A stretch of 9,658 nt of DNA, taken from assembly GCA_016204155.1 (NCBI GenBank), contig JACQLG010000047.1, forward strand, positions 1 to 9,658. The letters run 5' to 3'. This document shows positions 1 to 5,962 of the stretch, piece by piece. Each line of letters starts with the position of its first letter. Positions within the stretch are counted from its first letter, which is position 1. The notes beneath the pieces are model-generated. The model made no database searches. It was not told where the DNA came from and saw nothing but the letters and a program-made list of their open reading frames with translations. The position numbers were made by a program, and so were the translations under genes. The DNA is from Candidatus Niyogiibacteriota bacterium. Lineage in GTDB: Bacteria > Patescibacteriota > Minisyncoccia > 1-14-0-10-42-19.

Positions 1-946
1 CGTCAAGACCGTGGAGGAACATGTTGATTTTCGCGATCGCGAACGTACCGATGTTTATTTCTTGTCCATAGAGGTAAAGCGTCCGCGCGATTTTCTCGCC
101 CTCCTTTTCTTTCAAATGATGGTATGCCTCAAGCAGGAAGCCGCCCGATCCAACGGTGGGGTCGTATATATGATCCTTCTTGTGCGGATTTAATATTTGA
201 ATAATGACACGCTCAACTTCTCGCGGGGTGTAGAACTCGCCGCCTTTTTTCCCGGCATCCGCAGCAAACTGCTTGATGAGATACTCGTACGCGTCCCCGA
301 GAAGATCGGAGTTGATGTAGGTATCGCCGAAATTATATTGCGAAAAGTGATTGATGAGGCGCTGAGTGGTTTCGTTCGGAAATTTATCTTTGTGGGCGAA
401 GTCAAGGTCGTCAAAAATTTTGTCGAGCTTCGGGCTGTTCGCATTCGTGAGCTTATCAAAAATTCCGTTAAGCTTGGGGCCGATATTCTCCGCCTGTTCC
501 TCAATAACCGACCACCGACAATCCTGCGGCACTTGAAAGCGGTGGTTGTAATCAGCGCGGGCGATGGTTTCATCTTTGTATTCCTCCATCACGCGCTTAT
601 ATTCCTCGTCCCATACGTCGCTGATGCGCTTATAGAAAAGAAGGCCGAAGATATATTTTTTGTAGTCCGAGCTGTCGATCTTGCCACGGAGAATGTCGGC
701 ACTCTTCCAGAGAAATTGCTCAAGCTGTGGCAGGGTGAGCTTGCTGCCCATTTTGTCCACGATGGCTTGAATATCCTGGGGGCGGTATTTCCGGTCGCCG
801 CGCTTACCGGCCCGCAAAGGCACTAAAATACCCTCCTTTTCCCAGTTCCGGAGAGTATCGGGGTGGATATTGAAAATCTCCGCTACCTGGCTGATAGAGA
901 GCAATTCCGGCTTTCCCTTAAGTTTTGCTTGGATGTCTTTACGCAT
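1..946 (-). CDS. hsdM: Type I restriction-modification DNA methyltransferase (HsdM) with N-terminal MerR-like HTH; 3' part beyond window
   Basis: HsdM is the N6-adenine methyltransferase subunit of type I R-M systems, working with HsdS and HsdR; neither is visible here, and both would lie to the left if present. I translated 315 codons from the ATG at 946 to the window edge. Residues about 13-62 resemble a MerR-type winged helix (SISQVAEIFNIHPDTLRNWE, then a GDRKYRPQDI wing). The usual HsdM N-terminal helical domain starts near residue 70 (LPQLEQFLWKSADILRG, then FGLLFYKRISD). The catalytic domain follows, with GGEFYTPREV (235-243), SAM motif I DPTVGSGG (262-269) and YGQEINIGTFAIAKINMFLHG-like residues (293-313). 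The catalytic NPPF motif lies outside the window. Ordinary HsdM proteins begin near the helical domain, so the HTH is an extra module of about 65 residues. No Shine-Dalgarno site precedes the ATG, and the promoter sits very close to it. The HsdM call is firm; the role of the HTH (target binding or autoregulation) is inference. Confidence 0.93.
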   Translation of the reverse strand, partial: MRKDIQAKLKGKPELLSISQVAEIFNIHPDTLRNWEKEGILVPLRAGKRGDRKYRPQDIQAIVDKMGSKLTLPQLEQFLWKSADILRGKIDSSDYKKYIFGLLFYKRISDVWDEEYKRVMEEYKDETIARADYNHRFQVPQDCRWSVIEEQAENIGPKLNGIFDKLTNANSPKLDKIFDDLDFAHKDKFPNETTQRLINHFSQYNFGDTYINSDLLGDAYEYLIKQFAADAGKKGGEFYTPREVERVIIQILNPHKKDHIYDPTVGSGGFLLEAYHHLKEKEGEKIARTLYLYGQEINIGTFAIAKINMFLHGLD

Positions 947-958
947 ATCGTTAACTCT

Positions 959-987
959 ATTCTAATCGATCTATTTTGTAAAGTCAA
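959..987 (-). promoter_or_regulatory. Sigma70-type promoter of hsdM
   Basis: Read on the minus strand, TTGACT (982-987) and TAGAAT (959-964) are separated by exactly 17 bp, a near-consensus -35/-10 pair. The -10 box ends 12 bp before the hsdM ATG at 946. Transcription would therefore begin around 952 and leave a leader of only about 6 nt, so the mRNA is predicted to be nearly leaderless. This agrees with the absence of a Shine-Dalgarno site. Confidence 0.7.
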
Positions 988-1006
988 GGCCTTCATAGGT
1001 TATCAT
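976..1006 (+). promoter_or_regulatory. Possible divergent promoter with 19-bp spacer for the recombinase gene
   Basis: TTGTAA (976-981) and TATCAT (1001-1006) lie 19 bp apart on the plus strand. A 19-20 bp spacer is characteristic of promoters controlled by MerR-family proteins. The spacer contains the perfect palindrome AAGGCCTT (986-993), close to its centre. The element overlaps the -35 box of the hsdM promoter, so the two promoters would be back to back. It would give a leader of about 110 nt before the ATG at 1124. Both hexamers are imperfect and chance matches are common, so this is tentative. Confidence 0.25.
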
Positions 1007-1012
1007 AGGTTG
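993..1012. repeat. 10-bp tandem direct repeat upstream of hsdM promoter
   Basis: TCATAGGTTA (993-1002) is followed directly by TCATAGGTTG (1003-1012): two copies with one mismatch and a period of about one helical turn. The repeat starts 5 bp beyond the -35 box of the hsdM promoter, where activators or repressors commonly bind. It could be a regulator site, perhaps for the HTH of HsdM itself, but nothing in the sequence proves that. Confidence 0.5.
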
Positions 1013-1123
1013 CAGGACGATTTCAAGCGAAAAATAGGGCTTTTAGAGGGGTTTTTGAGGATTTAGTTATCAACTCGGGGCGCTCTGGACTCCTTCGGGG
1101 ATCGGCGTCATCCCTTATGGTGT

Positions 1124-2461
1124 ATGGAAAATACAACCACAAGGGCGACCTTCGGGAATGGCAAGGGGCAGGTTCCCGCAGAGCCCATCAAAATCAAATA
1201 CTGCCTCTATGCAAGAAAATCGACAGAAAGCGAGGAACGGCAAATCCTTTCCATCGATTCGCAGGTCAAGGAGATGCTCCAGCTTGCCGAGCGCGAGGGC
1301 CTTGATGTGGTCGAAATCAAGAGAGAGTCGCACTCCGCAAAAGATACCGGGCAGCGGCCAATCTTCAATGAGATCATCGAAGAGATCCGCCAAGGCAAAT
1401 TCAACGCCATTCTTACGTGGGCGCCAGATCGTATTTCAAGAAATGCCGGGGACTTAGGGAGGATCGTGGATTTAATGGATCAGAAGCTCTTGATTGAAAT
1501 ACGGACATTCGGCCAACACTTCAGCAATAATCCGAATGAGAAATTTCTGCTCATGATTCTCGGATCGCAAGCGAAGCTTGAAAATGACAACCGAGGCATC
1601 AACGTAAAACGAGGGCTTCGGACAAGAGTCGAGATGGGGCTATGGCCGGGCGTAGCGCCACTCGGATATCTCAATCAGAAACTGATGGATAAGAAGTGCC
1701 AGATTGTAGTTGATCAAGTACGAGCTCCGATTGTAAAGAAAATGTTCGAGAAAGTAACCTACGAACATTATTCCGGGAGAAAGATTTATAACTGGCTGAA
1801 GTTTGAACTAAACTTCCATACGCGAGGAAATAAGCCACTCACGCTATCGGGCGTCTATCGCATACTCGACAATCCCTTCTATTACGGCCCATTCGAGTAT
1901 CCACGGGAAAGCGGGAATTGGTATCAGGGCAAACACCAGCCGCTGATTACACAAGAGTTATTTGAAAAAGCGCAAGCGCAGCTGAAGCGAGATCAGATAG
2001 TCAGAGAAAACAAAGAGTTCGCCTTCACGAAACTATTTACCTGCGGGTACTGTCAAAGCGGAATAAGCGCCGAAGAAAAATGGAAGCCGCTTAAAGACGG
2101 CACATCGGCGCACTACATATACTACGGTTGCAGCCGGGCAAGAGACCGGAACTGCAAAAACAAATACATCCGCGAAGAAGAATTGATTGAGGAACTGCTA
2201 AAAATTATAGACAAGGTAAACATTAACGAGCTTGGTATGCGGCAAAAATTGGAGGACGAGATCAGGAGATTCAACAAACTGCAAAAGATCGTGAATGGAC
2301 GTAGCGGAAAGGGACTCATCGAAGAAGATGACGTTAACATCCGCCAATACGCCAAGTACCTTCTTAAAGAGGGCAGTGTATCAGACAAGAGAGAACTGCT
2401 CGCGAATCTGCGAAGCCGACTGAACTACAAAGATAAAAAGATAACGATGATCGAGGAATAG
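1124..2461 (+). CDS. Large serine recombinase (resolvase/invertase family, site-specific integrase)
   Basis: This 445-residue enzyme catalyses site-specific integration, excision or inversion of DNA through a phosphoserine link. The N-terminal resolvase domain (about 24-165) shows YCLYARKSTESEERQ with the predicted nucleophile Ser33, LSIDSQ (42-46), and the arginine-rich WAPDRISRN (99-107). A Recombinase domain follows (about 175-290; GVAPLGYLN, then YRILDNPFYYG), then a zinc ribbon with CGYC (307-310), Cys336 and Cys344. The C-terminal part (about 350-440) is charged and helical, as expected for the coiled-coil region. The length is near the short end for large serine recombinases, but all domains are present and the frame is intact. 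The ATG at 1124 is the only convincing start: the frame is closed by a TAG at 1064-1066 and has no other ATG before the catalytic serine. No clear Shine-Dalgarno site is present; a small hairpin (GGGAT/ATCCC, 1098-1114) precedes the start. It is divergent from hsdM and ends before a tRNA gene, the usual setting of an integrated element. Confidence 0.93.
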   Translation: MENTTTRATFGNGKGQVPAEPIKIKYCLYARKSTESEERQILSIDSQVKEMLQLAEREGLDVVEIKRESHSAKDTGQRPIFNEIIEEIRQGKFNAILTWAPDRISRNAGDLGRIVDLMDQKLLIEIRTFGQHFSNNPNEKFLLMILGSQAKLENDNRGINVKRGLRTRVEMGLWPGVAPLGYLNQKLMDKKCQIVVDQVRAPIVKKMFEKVTYEHYSGRKIYNWLKFELNFHTRGNKPLTLSGVYRILDNPFYYGPFEYPRESGNWYQGKHQPLITQELFEKAQAQLKRDQIVRENKEFAFTKLFTCGYCQSGISAEEKWKPLKDGTSAHYIYYGCSRARDRNCKNKYIREEELIEELLKIIDKVNINELGMRQKLEDEIRRFNKLQKIVNGRSGKGLIEEDDVNIRQYAKYLLKEGSVSDKRELLANLRSRLNYKDKKITMIEE

Positions 2462-2464
2462 CAC

Positions 2465-2505
2465 AAACAAAAACAGCGATACAAAATCGCTGTTTTTGTT
2501 TCAAC
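2465..2505 (+). terminator. Rho-independent terminator of the recombinase gene
   Basis: A perfect 15-bp inverted repeat (arms 2466-2480 and 2486-2500, loop ACAAA) begins 5 bp after the stop codon. The core is CAGCGAT/ATCGCTG, flanked by an A-tract on the left and a T-tract on the right. The symmetry suggests it could also stop transcripts arriving from the tRNA side on the minus strand. Confidence 0.88.
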
Positions 2506-2514
2506 TTTTTAAGG

Positions 2515-2551
2515 CACTCGGGTCACAGCTTCGTCGCTATCACTCGGGTCA
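2515..2551. repeat. 11-bp direct repeat pair between recombinase terminator and tRNA-Ser
   Basis: CACTCGGGTCA occurs at 2515-2525 and again at 2541-2551, a 26-bp period, in the short gap just 3' of tRNA-Ser. I see no third copy in the window. Being next to a serine recombinase gene and a tRNA 3' end, it could belong to an attachment site or a recombinase-binding site, but this is only positional evidence. Confidence 0.4.
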
Positions 2552-2570
2552 TGCCGATAAAAAATTGTCA

Positions 2571-2660
2571 TGGCGGAGGGGGCGAGATTCGAACTCGCGA
2601 GGCCGTTTCCGACCTTCTGGTTTTCAAGACCAGCCCATTCAACCACTCTGGCACCCCTCC
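2571..2660 (-). tRNA. tRNA-Ser(UGA)
   Basis: The minus strand folds into a full 90-nt class II tRNA. The 7-bp acceptor stem is perfect (GGAGGGG/CCCCTCC), with discriminator G and an encoded CCA. The anticodon stem is CTGGT/ACCAG around the loop CTTGAAA, giving anticodon UGA (complement at 2624-2626). The long variable arm (GGTCG-GAAA-CGGCC) typical of tRNA-Ser is present, as is the T arm GCGAG-TTCGAAT-CTCGC. It reads serine UCA codons and possibly other UCN codons. A possible extended -10 promoter (TGG plus TAGTAT, 2670-2678, minus strand) lies just upstream. Its 3' end faces the recombinase gene, as is common where elements integrate at tRNA genes. Confidence 0.97.
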
Positions 2661-2755
2661 GCACTTCCAATACTACCAAAAAAACACATCTTTTTCTATC
2701 CGCCTGCCCGATCATTGTCCTTCTTGACAAATCAATTTATCGGATTACCGTATTG

Positions 2756-2764
2756 TGCTATAGT
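2756..2764 (+). promoter_or_regulatory. Extended -10 promoter for the SWIB gene
   Basis: TGC followed by TATAGT (2759-2764) is a good extended -10 element. The properly spaced -35 region (around 2736-2741, TTTATC) is weak, as extended -10 promoters allow. Transcription would start near 2771 and give a leader of about 30 nt. A weak AGG (about 2786-2788) precedes the ATG at 2802. Confidence 0.5.
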
Positions 2765-2801
2765 AGAGGAATAAAAGTTATTATTAGGTAATCATCATAA
2801 T

Positions 2802-3053
2802 ATGGCAAAAGCAAATTCCGCGTTTATGAAGCCATTGCGGGTGAGCGATGAGCTCGCAGCCGTTGTCGGCAATGGCCCTATGCCTAGGCCCGAAGTCGTA
2901 AAAAAGCTTTGGGAATACATTAAAAAGCATAATCTTCAGGACCCGAACAACAAACGGAATATCAATGCTGATGCGAATCTAAAGAAAGTTTTCGGCAAAG
3001 GTACCGTAAATATGTTCGAAATGACCAAGCTTGTCTCAAAACACCTTTCGTAG
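2802..3053 (+). CDS. SWIB/MDM2-domain protein
   Basis: This 83-residue protein is essentially a single SWIB domain, the fold shared by eukaryotic SWI/SNF BAF60 subunits and the p53-binding part of MDM2. Family features run through the whole chain: KPLRVSDELAAVVG (10-23), MPRPEVVKKLWEYIKKHNLQ (27-46), DPNNKRNINADANLKKVFG (47-65) and MFEMTKLVSKHL (71-82). In bacteria the domain occurs as small stand-alone proteins (chlamydiae, CPR and others) and is also found fused to chlamydial topoisomerase I. It is usually taken to be chromatin- or DNA-associated, but its bacterial function is not settled. It has its own promoter and terminator, so it appears to be monocistronic. Confidence 0.93.
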   Translation: MAKANSAFMKPLRVSDELAAVVGNGPMPRPEVVKKLWEYIKKHNLQDPNNKRNINADANLKKVFGKGTVNMFEMTKLVSKHLS

Positions 3054-3070
3054 GATTCCAGCGAGCAAAA

Positions 3071-3103
3071 AACAAAAAACCCGGCTTCACCGGGTTTTTT
3101 GTT
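3071..3103. terminator. Bidirectional terminator between convergent SWIB and decarboxylase genes
   Basis: A 14-bp stem (3071-3084 with 3090-3103) has a CCCGG/CCGGG core and the loop CTTCA, with an A-tract on the left and a T-tract on the right. It lies between the 3' ends of two convergent genes (stops near 3053 and 3159). Its symmetric structure suits termination in both directions. Confidence 0.88.
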
Positions 3104-3158
3104 GTTTGGTAATTTTTTGATACGGAATATGCAAGAAGTAGTAAAGAAATCGCGTTGG

Positions 3159-4271
3159 CTATGAGATGTATTTTTTAAGTTCGGATAAGAATTGTTTGAG
3201 AGTATTAATTTCGACGTGCGGCAGAACAATAATATGCGATAGTTCGCCGTGCGAAGCCAACAGCCATTTTGAAAGGATTTTTTGAGGCGGTTTTTTAATT
3301 ACGACAATTGGAGCGTGAGGATTTTTCCACGCTGGCCAGCCAATTTTCTGAAACTGTTTTAGGAGCCATTCGCTGTTTTTGATCGAGGCATTTGCTCTTT
3401 GGCGGAAACCTTTTAATCCTAACTCTTTGATTGCCGACCATAACAATAGAGAATGAAAGCCGCTGCGCGACCCGCTGACAGTGTCGTCTATCGTTTTTAT
3501 GTAGGGTATGAAGTGTTTGGCATTTTTTATTTTCACGAGATTTTTTCTGGTGAGCACAACTCCGCTGGAAAGCGGTACGCCAATTACTTTGTAACTAGAA
3601 AAAGTCAGGCTGTGTATTGGAAGCCTAAAATCAAAAACGGGAGATTCGGGTAAGAATGGGAGTATCATACCGCTAAGCGCCGCGTCAACATGGATATAAA
3701 AATTTTTCATTCTCGCTCGTTTGGTGATTTTGATTATTTGCGGGATGTCGTCTATCGCACCTTTCATTGTAGTGCCAATATTGGCAATAATGATTGCCGG
3801 GCGTGATTTTGATTTTTTGAGTTTCAATCCCAGATCGTGATAATCAATTTCACCATTTTCTCTGGAGTTCACTAGGACGACTGGCATGTTTAGTATCGCG
3901 GCGTTTTTAAAAACGCTATAGTGAGTATCTTGAGAACAGTAAATTATTCCTTTTGGGTAATGCTGGCGAGCTTGGAACATCCCGAACATATTTCCTTCGG
4001 TACTGCCAGTTGTCACATAGCCCCAATAATCATTGCGCGGCAGATGGAAAACTTTGCGAAAAAAATTTAAAATATCGCGTTCAAGTTGTTTTACTTCAAC
4101 GCGATACGAGCCTTCTACGAAAGGGTCCCCGATATTGTTTATGAAAAATTTTAAAAATGGCTGTAAGTATGAAAAATCGTAGCCGAGCGTTACAGGATAA
4201 CCTAATACGCGCCGAGATTGATCGCCAAGATTTTTGGCAAGCTTGACCAATTTTTTTCTAAAATTTTTCAT
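3159..4271 (-). CDS. Group II PLP-dependent decarboxylase, histidine decarboxylase-like
   Basis: This 370-residue cytosolic enzyme resembles bacterial PLP histidine decarboxylase (Morganella type) and plant serine decarboxylase along its whole length, and is close to family size. These enzymes remove CO2 from an amino acid to make an amine (histamine or ethanolamine). Visible motifs are YPVTLGYD (25-32), GYVTTGSTEGN (84-94), the cofactor-stacking THYSVFK with His117, NIGTTMKGAIDDI (164-176), HVDAALSGMILPF with PLP-binding Asp196, and predicted Schiff-base Lys228 in SSYKVIGVP. Two usually conserved stretches are changed. The family SGHK before and at the lysine is SSYK, with the PCG that follows replaced by SSG. 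The GSRNGH stretch is GSRSGF (267-272). The substrate is therefore uncertain. No Shine-Dalgarno site precedes the ATG, and I found no convincing promoter in the 137 bp shared with the divergent lyase gene. An aromatic or other amino-acid substrate remains possible. Confidence 0.85.
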   Translation of the reverse strand: MKNFRKKLVKLAKNLGDQSRRVLGYPVTLGYDFSYLQPFLKFFINNIGDPFVEGSYRVEVKQLERDILNFFRKVFHLPRNDYWGYVTTGSTEGNMFGMFQARQHYPKGIIYCSQDTHYSVFKNAAILNMPVVLVNSRENGEIDYHDLGLKLKKSKSRPAIIIANIGTTMKGAIDDIPQIIKITKRARMKNFYIHVDAALSGMILPFLPESPVFDFRLPIHSLTFSSYKVIGVPLSSGVVLTRKNLVKIKNAKHFIPYIKTIDDTVSGSRSGFHSLLLWSAIKELGLKGFRQRANASIKNSEWLLKQFQKIGWPAWKNPHAPIVVIKKPPQKILSKWLLASHGELSHIIVLPHVEINTLKQFLSELKKYIS

Positions 4272-4369
4272 ATTTTTGTAAGATTGTCACGAGATCGAAA
4301 AGTGCGAAACATTCATATCGTATAGGAATTGCGTGTTTGGCGCAACACCGTGCATACTGCCGCTTCCTA

Positions 4370-4398
4370 TTGCAACAAGGCGATTTTTGAGGTATTAT
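4370..4398 (+). promoter_or_regulatory. Promoter of the tyrosine phenol-lyase gene
   Basis: TTGCAA (4370-4375) and TATTAT (4393-4398) are 17 bp apart. The -10 box is followed almost at once by AAGGG (4400-4404) and the ATG at 4409. If transcription starts near 4405, the leader is only a few nucleotides and the apparent Shine-Dalgarno would not be transcribed. Confidence 0.5.
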
Positions 4399-4408
4399 AA
4401 AGGGCATA

Positions 4409-5782
4409 ATGTTTTTACCGCCGCCATGGAAAATAAAAATGGTTGAGCCGATTCGTTTGCTTTCAGAAGATGAAAGAGGGCAGGCAATGAAAGCCGCGGG
4501 ATTTAATACATTTCTTTTGGATTCGAAGGACGTCTATATTGACCTGCTCACTGACTCAGGGACGTCTGCAATGTCCGATTATCAATGGGCAGGGATCATG
4601 CTCGGGGATGAAGCATATGCCGGTTCCAGAAATTTCTATAATCTTACCGAAGCCGTAAAAGATGTATACGGCATGCCGCTACTTGTTCCTACGCACCAAG
4701 GAAGGGGGGCGGAACATTTGGTTTCCCGCGTGCTTGTAAAACCCGGCCAATACGTTGCTTCAAATATGTATTTTACTACCTCGCGGGTGCATGTTGAAGA
4801 AACGGGCGGCATCTGGAAAGACGTGATTGTGGAAGAAGCGCATGATCCTCAAAGCGAATTTCCGTTTAAAGGAAATATTGATACGGAAAAACTTTCCCGG
4901 TTTATCCAGGAAAAAGGAAAGGACGCGATTGCATTTCTGCGCATAGAAGCAAACTGCAATATGGCGGGCGGCCAGCCGTTCTCAATGGAGAATGTGAAGG
5001 CGGTTTTTTCTCTTGCAAAAGAGCATGGCATTCATGTAGTGATGGATGCAACGCGCGCGCTTGAAAATGCGTATTTTATTAAAATACGGGACAGCGCGTT
5101 TAAGAATACGCCGATCCGCGACATCCTTAAAGAAATGATGAAATATGTCGATACGATTATCGTCAGCAGTAAAAAAGATAATTTGGTCAATATCGGCGGA
5201 TTTTTAGCAACGCGCGATAACCGTTTATTTGAAGAGACGCGCAATTTGGTGGTGACCTATGAAGGATTGCATACCTATGGAGGCATGTCAGGGCGCGATA
5301 TGGAAGCGCTTGCGCGCGGAATTCGCGAAATGGTAAGTGATGATCGGCACGCGGAACACCGCGTACGGCAAGTAGAGCGGTTTGGGATGCTTCTTCACGC
5401 TGCCGGTGTTCCAATTGTTGTTCCAATAGGAGGGCACGCGGTCTATCTTGATGCGAAACGTTTTTTGCCCCATATCCCGCAAAATCAATATCCCGCGCAA
5501 GCTCTTACCGCAGCAATTTATGAAAAGACGGGTGTACGTTCAATGGAGCGTGGTATTGTGTCTGCCGGGCGTGATCCGAAAACAGGGGAAGAACATAAGC
5601 CGAACCTTGAATTGGTGCGCCTTACGATTCCGCGGAGGGTCTACACTGACGACCATCTCGCGTTCGCGGCAAACGGCATAATAGAATTATTCAAAAAGAA
5701 GGATGATATTGCGGGGCTTCGCATGGTCTATGAGCCTACTCAGCTCCGTTTCTTCCAGGCCCGTTTTGAACCGCTGGCATAG
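4409..5782 (+). CDS. tpl: Tyrosine phenol-lyase (beta-tyrosinase)
   Basis: This 457-residue PLP enzyme of the beta-eliminating lyase family converts L-tyrosine reversibly to phenol, pyruvate and ammonia. It matches Citrobacter TPL in length and motifs more closely than tryptophanase: FNTFLLDSKDVYIDLLTDSG (32-51), SDYQWAGIMLGDEAYAG (56-72), PTHQGRGAE (94-102), NMYFTTSR (119-126), MDATR (212-216), PLP lysine Lys256 in SSKKD, and TGVRSMERG (374-382). Arg381, known in TPL to recognise the phenol hydroxyl, is present; E. coli tryptophanase has Ile at that place. Arg404 (VRLTIPRR), which binds the substrate carboxylate, and the C-terminal LRFFQARF are also present. One difference stands out: the GMPSYGG stretch near the ring-binding Met288 of Citrobacter TPL is GLHTYGG here (286-292). 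The ATG at 4409 aligns with the family N-terminus (PPPWKIKMVEP). It is divergent from the decarboxylase gene and followed by its own terminator, so it is probably monocistronic. Confidence 0.93.
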   Translation: MFLPPPWKIKMVEPIRLLSEDERGQAMKAAGFNTFLLDSKDVYIDLLTDSGTSAMSDYQWAGIMLGDEAYAGSRNFYNLTEAVKDVYGMPLLVPTHQGRGAEHLVSRVLVKPGQYVASNMYFTTSRVHVEETGGIWKDVIVEEAHDPQSEFPFKGNIDTEKLSRFIQEKGKDAIAFLRIEANCNMAGGQPFSMENVKAVFSLAKEHGIHVVMDATRALENAYFIKIRDSAFKNTPIRDILKEMMKYVDTIIVSSKKDNLVNIGGFLATRDNRLFEETRNLVVTYEGLHTYGGMSGRDMEALARGIREMVSDDRHAEHRVRQVERFGMLLHAAGVPIVVPIGGHAVYLDAKRFLPHIPQNQYPAQALTAAIYEKTGVRSMERGIVSAGRDPKTGEEHKPNLELVRLTIPRRVYTDDHLAFAANGIIELFKKKDDIAGLRMVYEPTQLRFFQARFEPLA

Positions 5783-5831
5783 TGTGTGTATGTTCAAAAC
5801 CCGACCTTGCACAATAATAAAATACCCTCTT

Positions 5832-5856
5832 TGTCAACTATTGACAGATTTAAATC
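5832..5856. repeat. Two adjacent palindromes downstream of tpl
   Basis: TGTCAA-CTA-TTGACA (5832-5846) is followed directly by the perfect palindrome GATTTAAATC (5847-5856). They lie between the tpl stop and its terminator. They may be a protein-binding site or may stabilise the 3' end. The TTGACA also has a poor -10 partner 17 bp on, so a promoter reading into the following terminator is conceivable but weak. Confidence 0.35.
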
Positions 5857-5868
5857 TCGAATGAAAAT

Positions 5869-5903
5869 AATCGCTGAAGAAATCCTCTTCAGCGGTTTTT
5901 TTT
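5869..5903 (+). terminator. Rho-independent terminator after tpl
   Basis: The stem CGCTGAAGA/TCTTCAGCG (5872-5880 with 5886-5894) has the loop AATCC, is extended by a G-U pair and two A-T pairs, and is followed by eight T residues (5896-5903). This is a textbook intrinsic terminator, about 90 bp after the tpl stop. Confidence 0.92.
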
Positions 5904-5940
5904 AATCTCTGGGAACCTTTTCGTGGTGCCTTTTTTGTTT

Positions 5941-5953
5941 TATAATAAAGGGT
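5941..5953 (+). promoter_or_regulatory. TATAAT -10 box with adjoining AAAGGG Shine-Dalgarno
   Basis: TATAAT (5941-5946) is a consensus -10 box. The -35 at 17 bp spacing (5918-5923, TTTTCG) is poor. AAAGGG (5948-5953) is a good Shine-Dalgarno 9 bp before the ATG at 5963. The order TATAAT-AAAGGG-ATG closely copies the layout in front of tpl. This element would drive the unknown gene and, given the 15-bp gap, probably ileS too. Confidence 0.5.
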
Positions 5954-5962
5954 AATAAATAT

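Noticed and set aside
197..826. Long open frame on the plus strand
   Set aside because: It is antisense to hsdM, whose minus-strand translation matches the HsdM family throughout; the plus-strand product resembles nothing.
1064..1115. Duplicated tRNA-Ser 3' end as the other attachment site
   Set aside because: Stretches such as ACTCGGGG resemble parts of the 2515-2600 region only over a few bases; no convincing duplication was found.
2724..2729. Perfect TTGACA as the -35 box of the SWIB gene
   Set aside because: The only good -10 (2759-2764) is 29 bp away and no acceptable -10 lies at 16-18 bp; the extended -10 explains the promoter better.
2496..2791. Small open frames on both strands across the tRNA
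   Set aside because: They overlap the complete tRNA-Ser gene and the terminator and have no family resemblance.
4409..5782. Tryptophanase
   Set aside because: Arg381 in SMERG and the FNTFLLDSKD, MSDYQWAG and SGRDMEA stretches fit tyrosine phenol-lyase; tryptophanase differs at these places.
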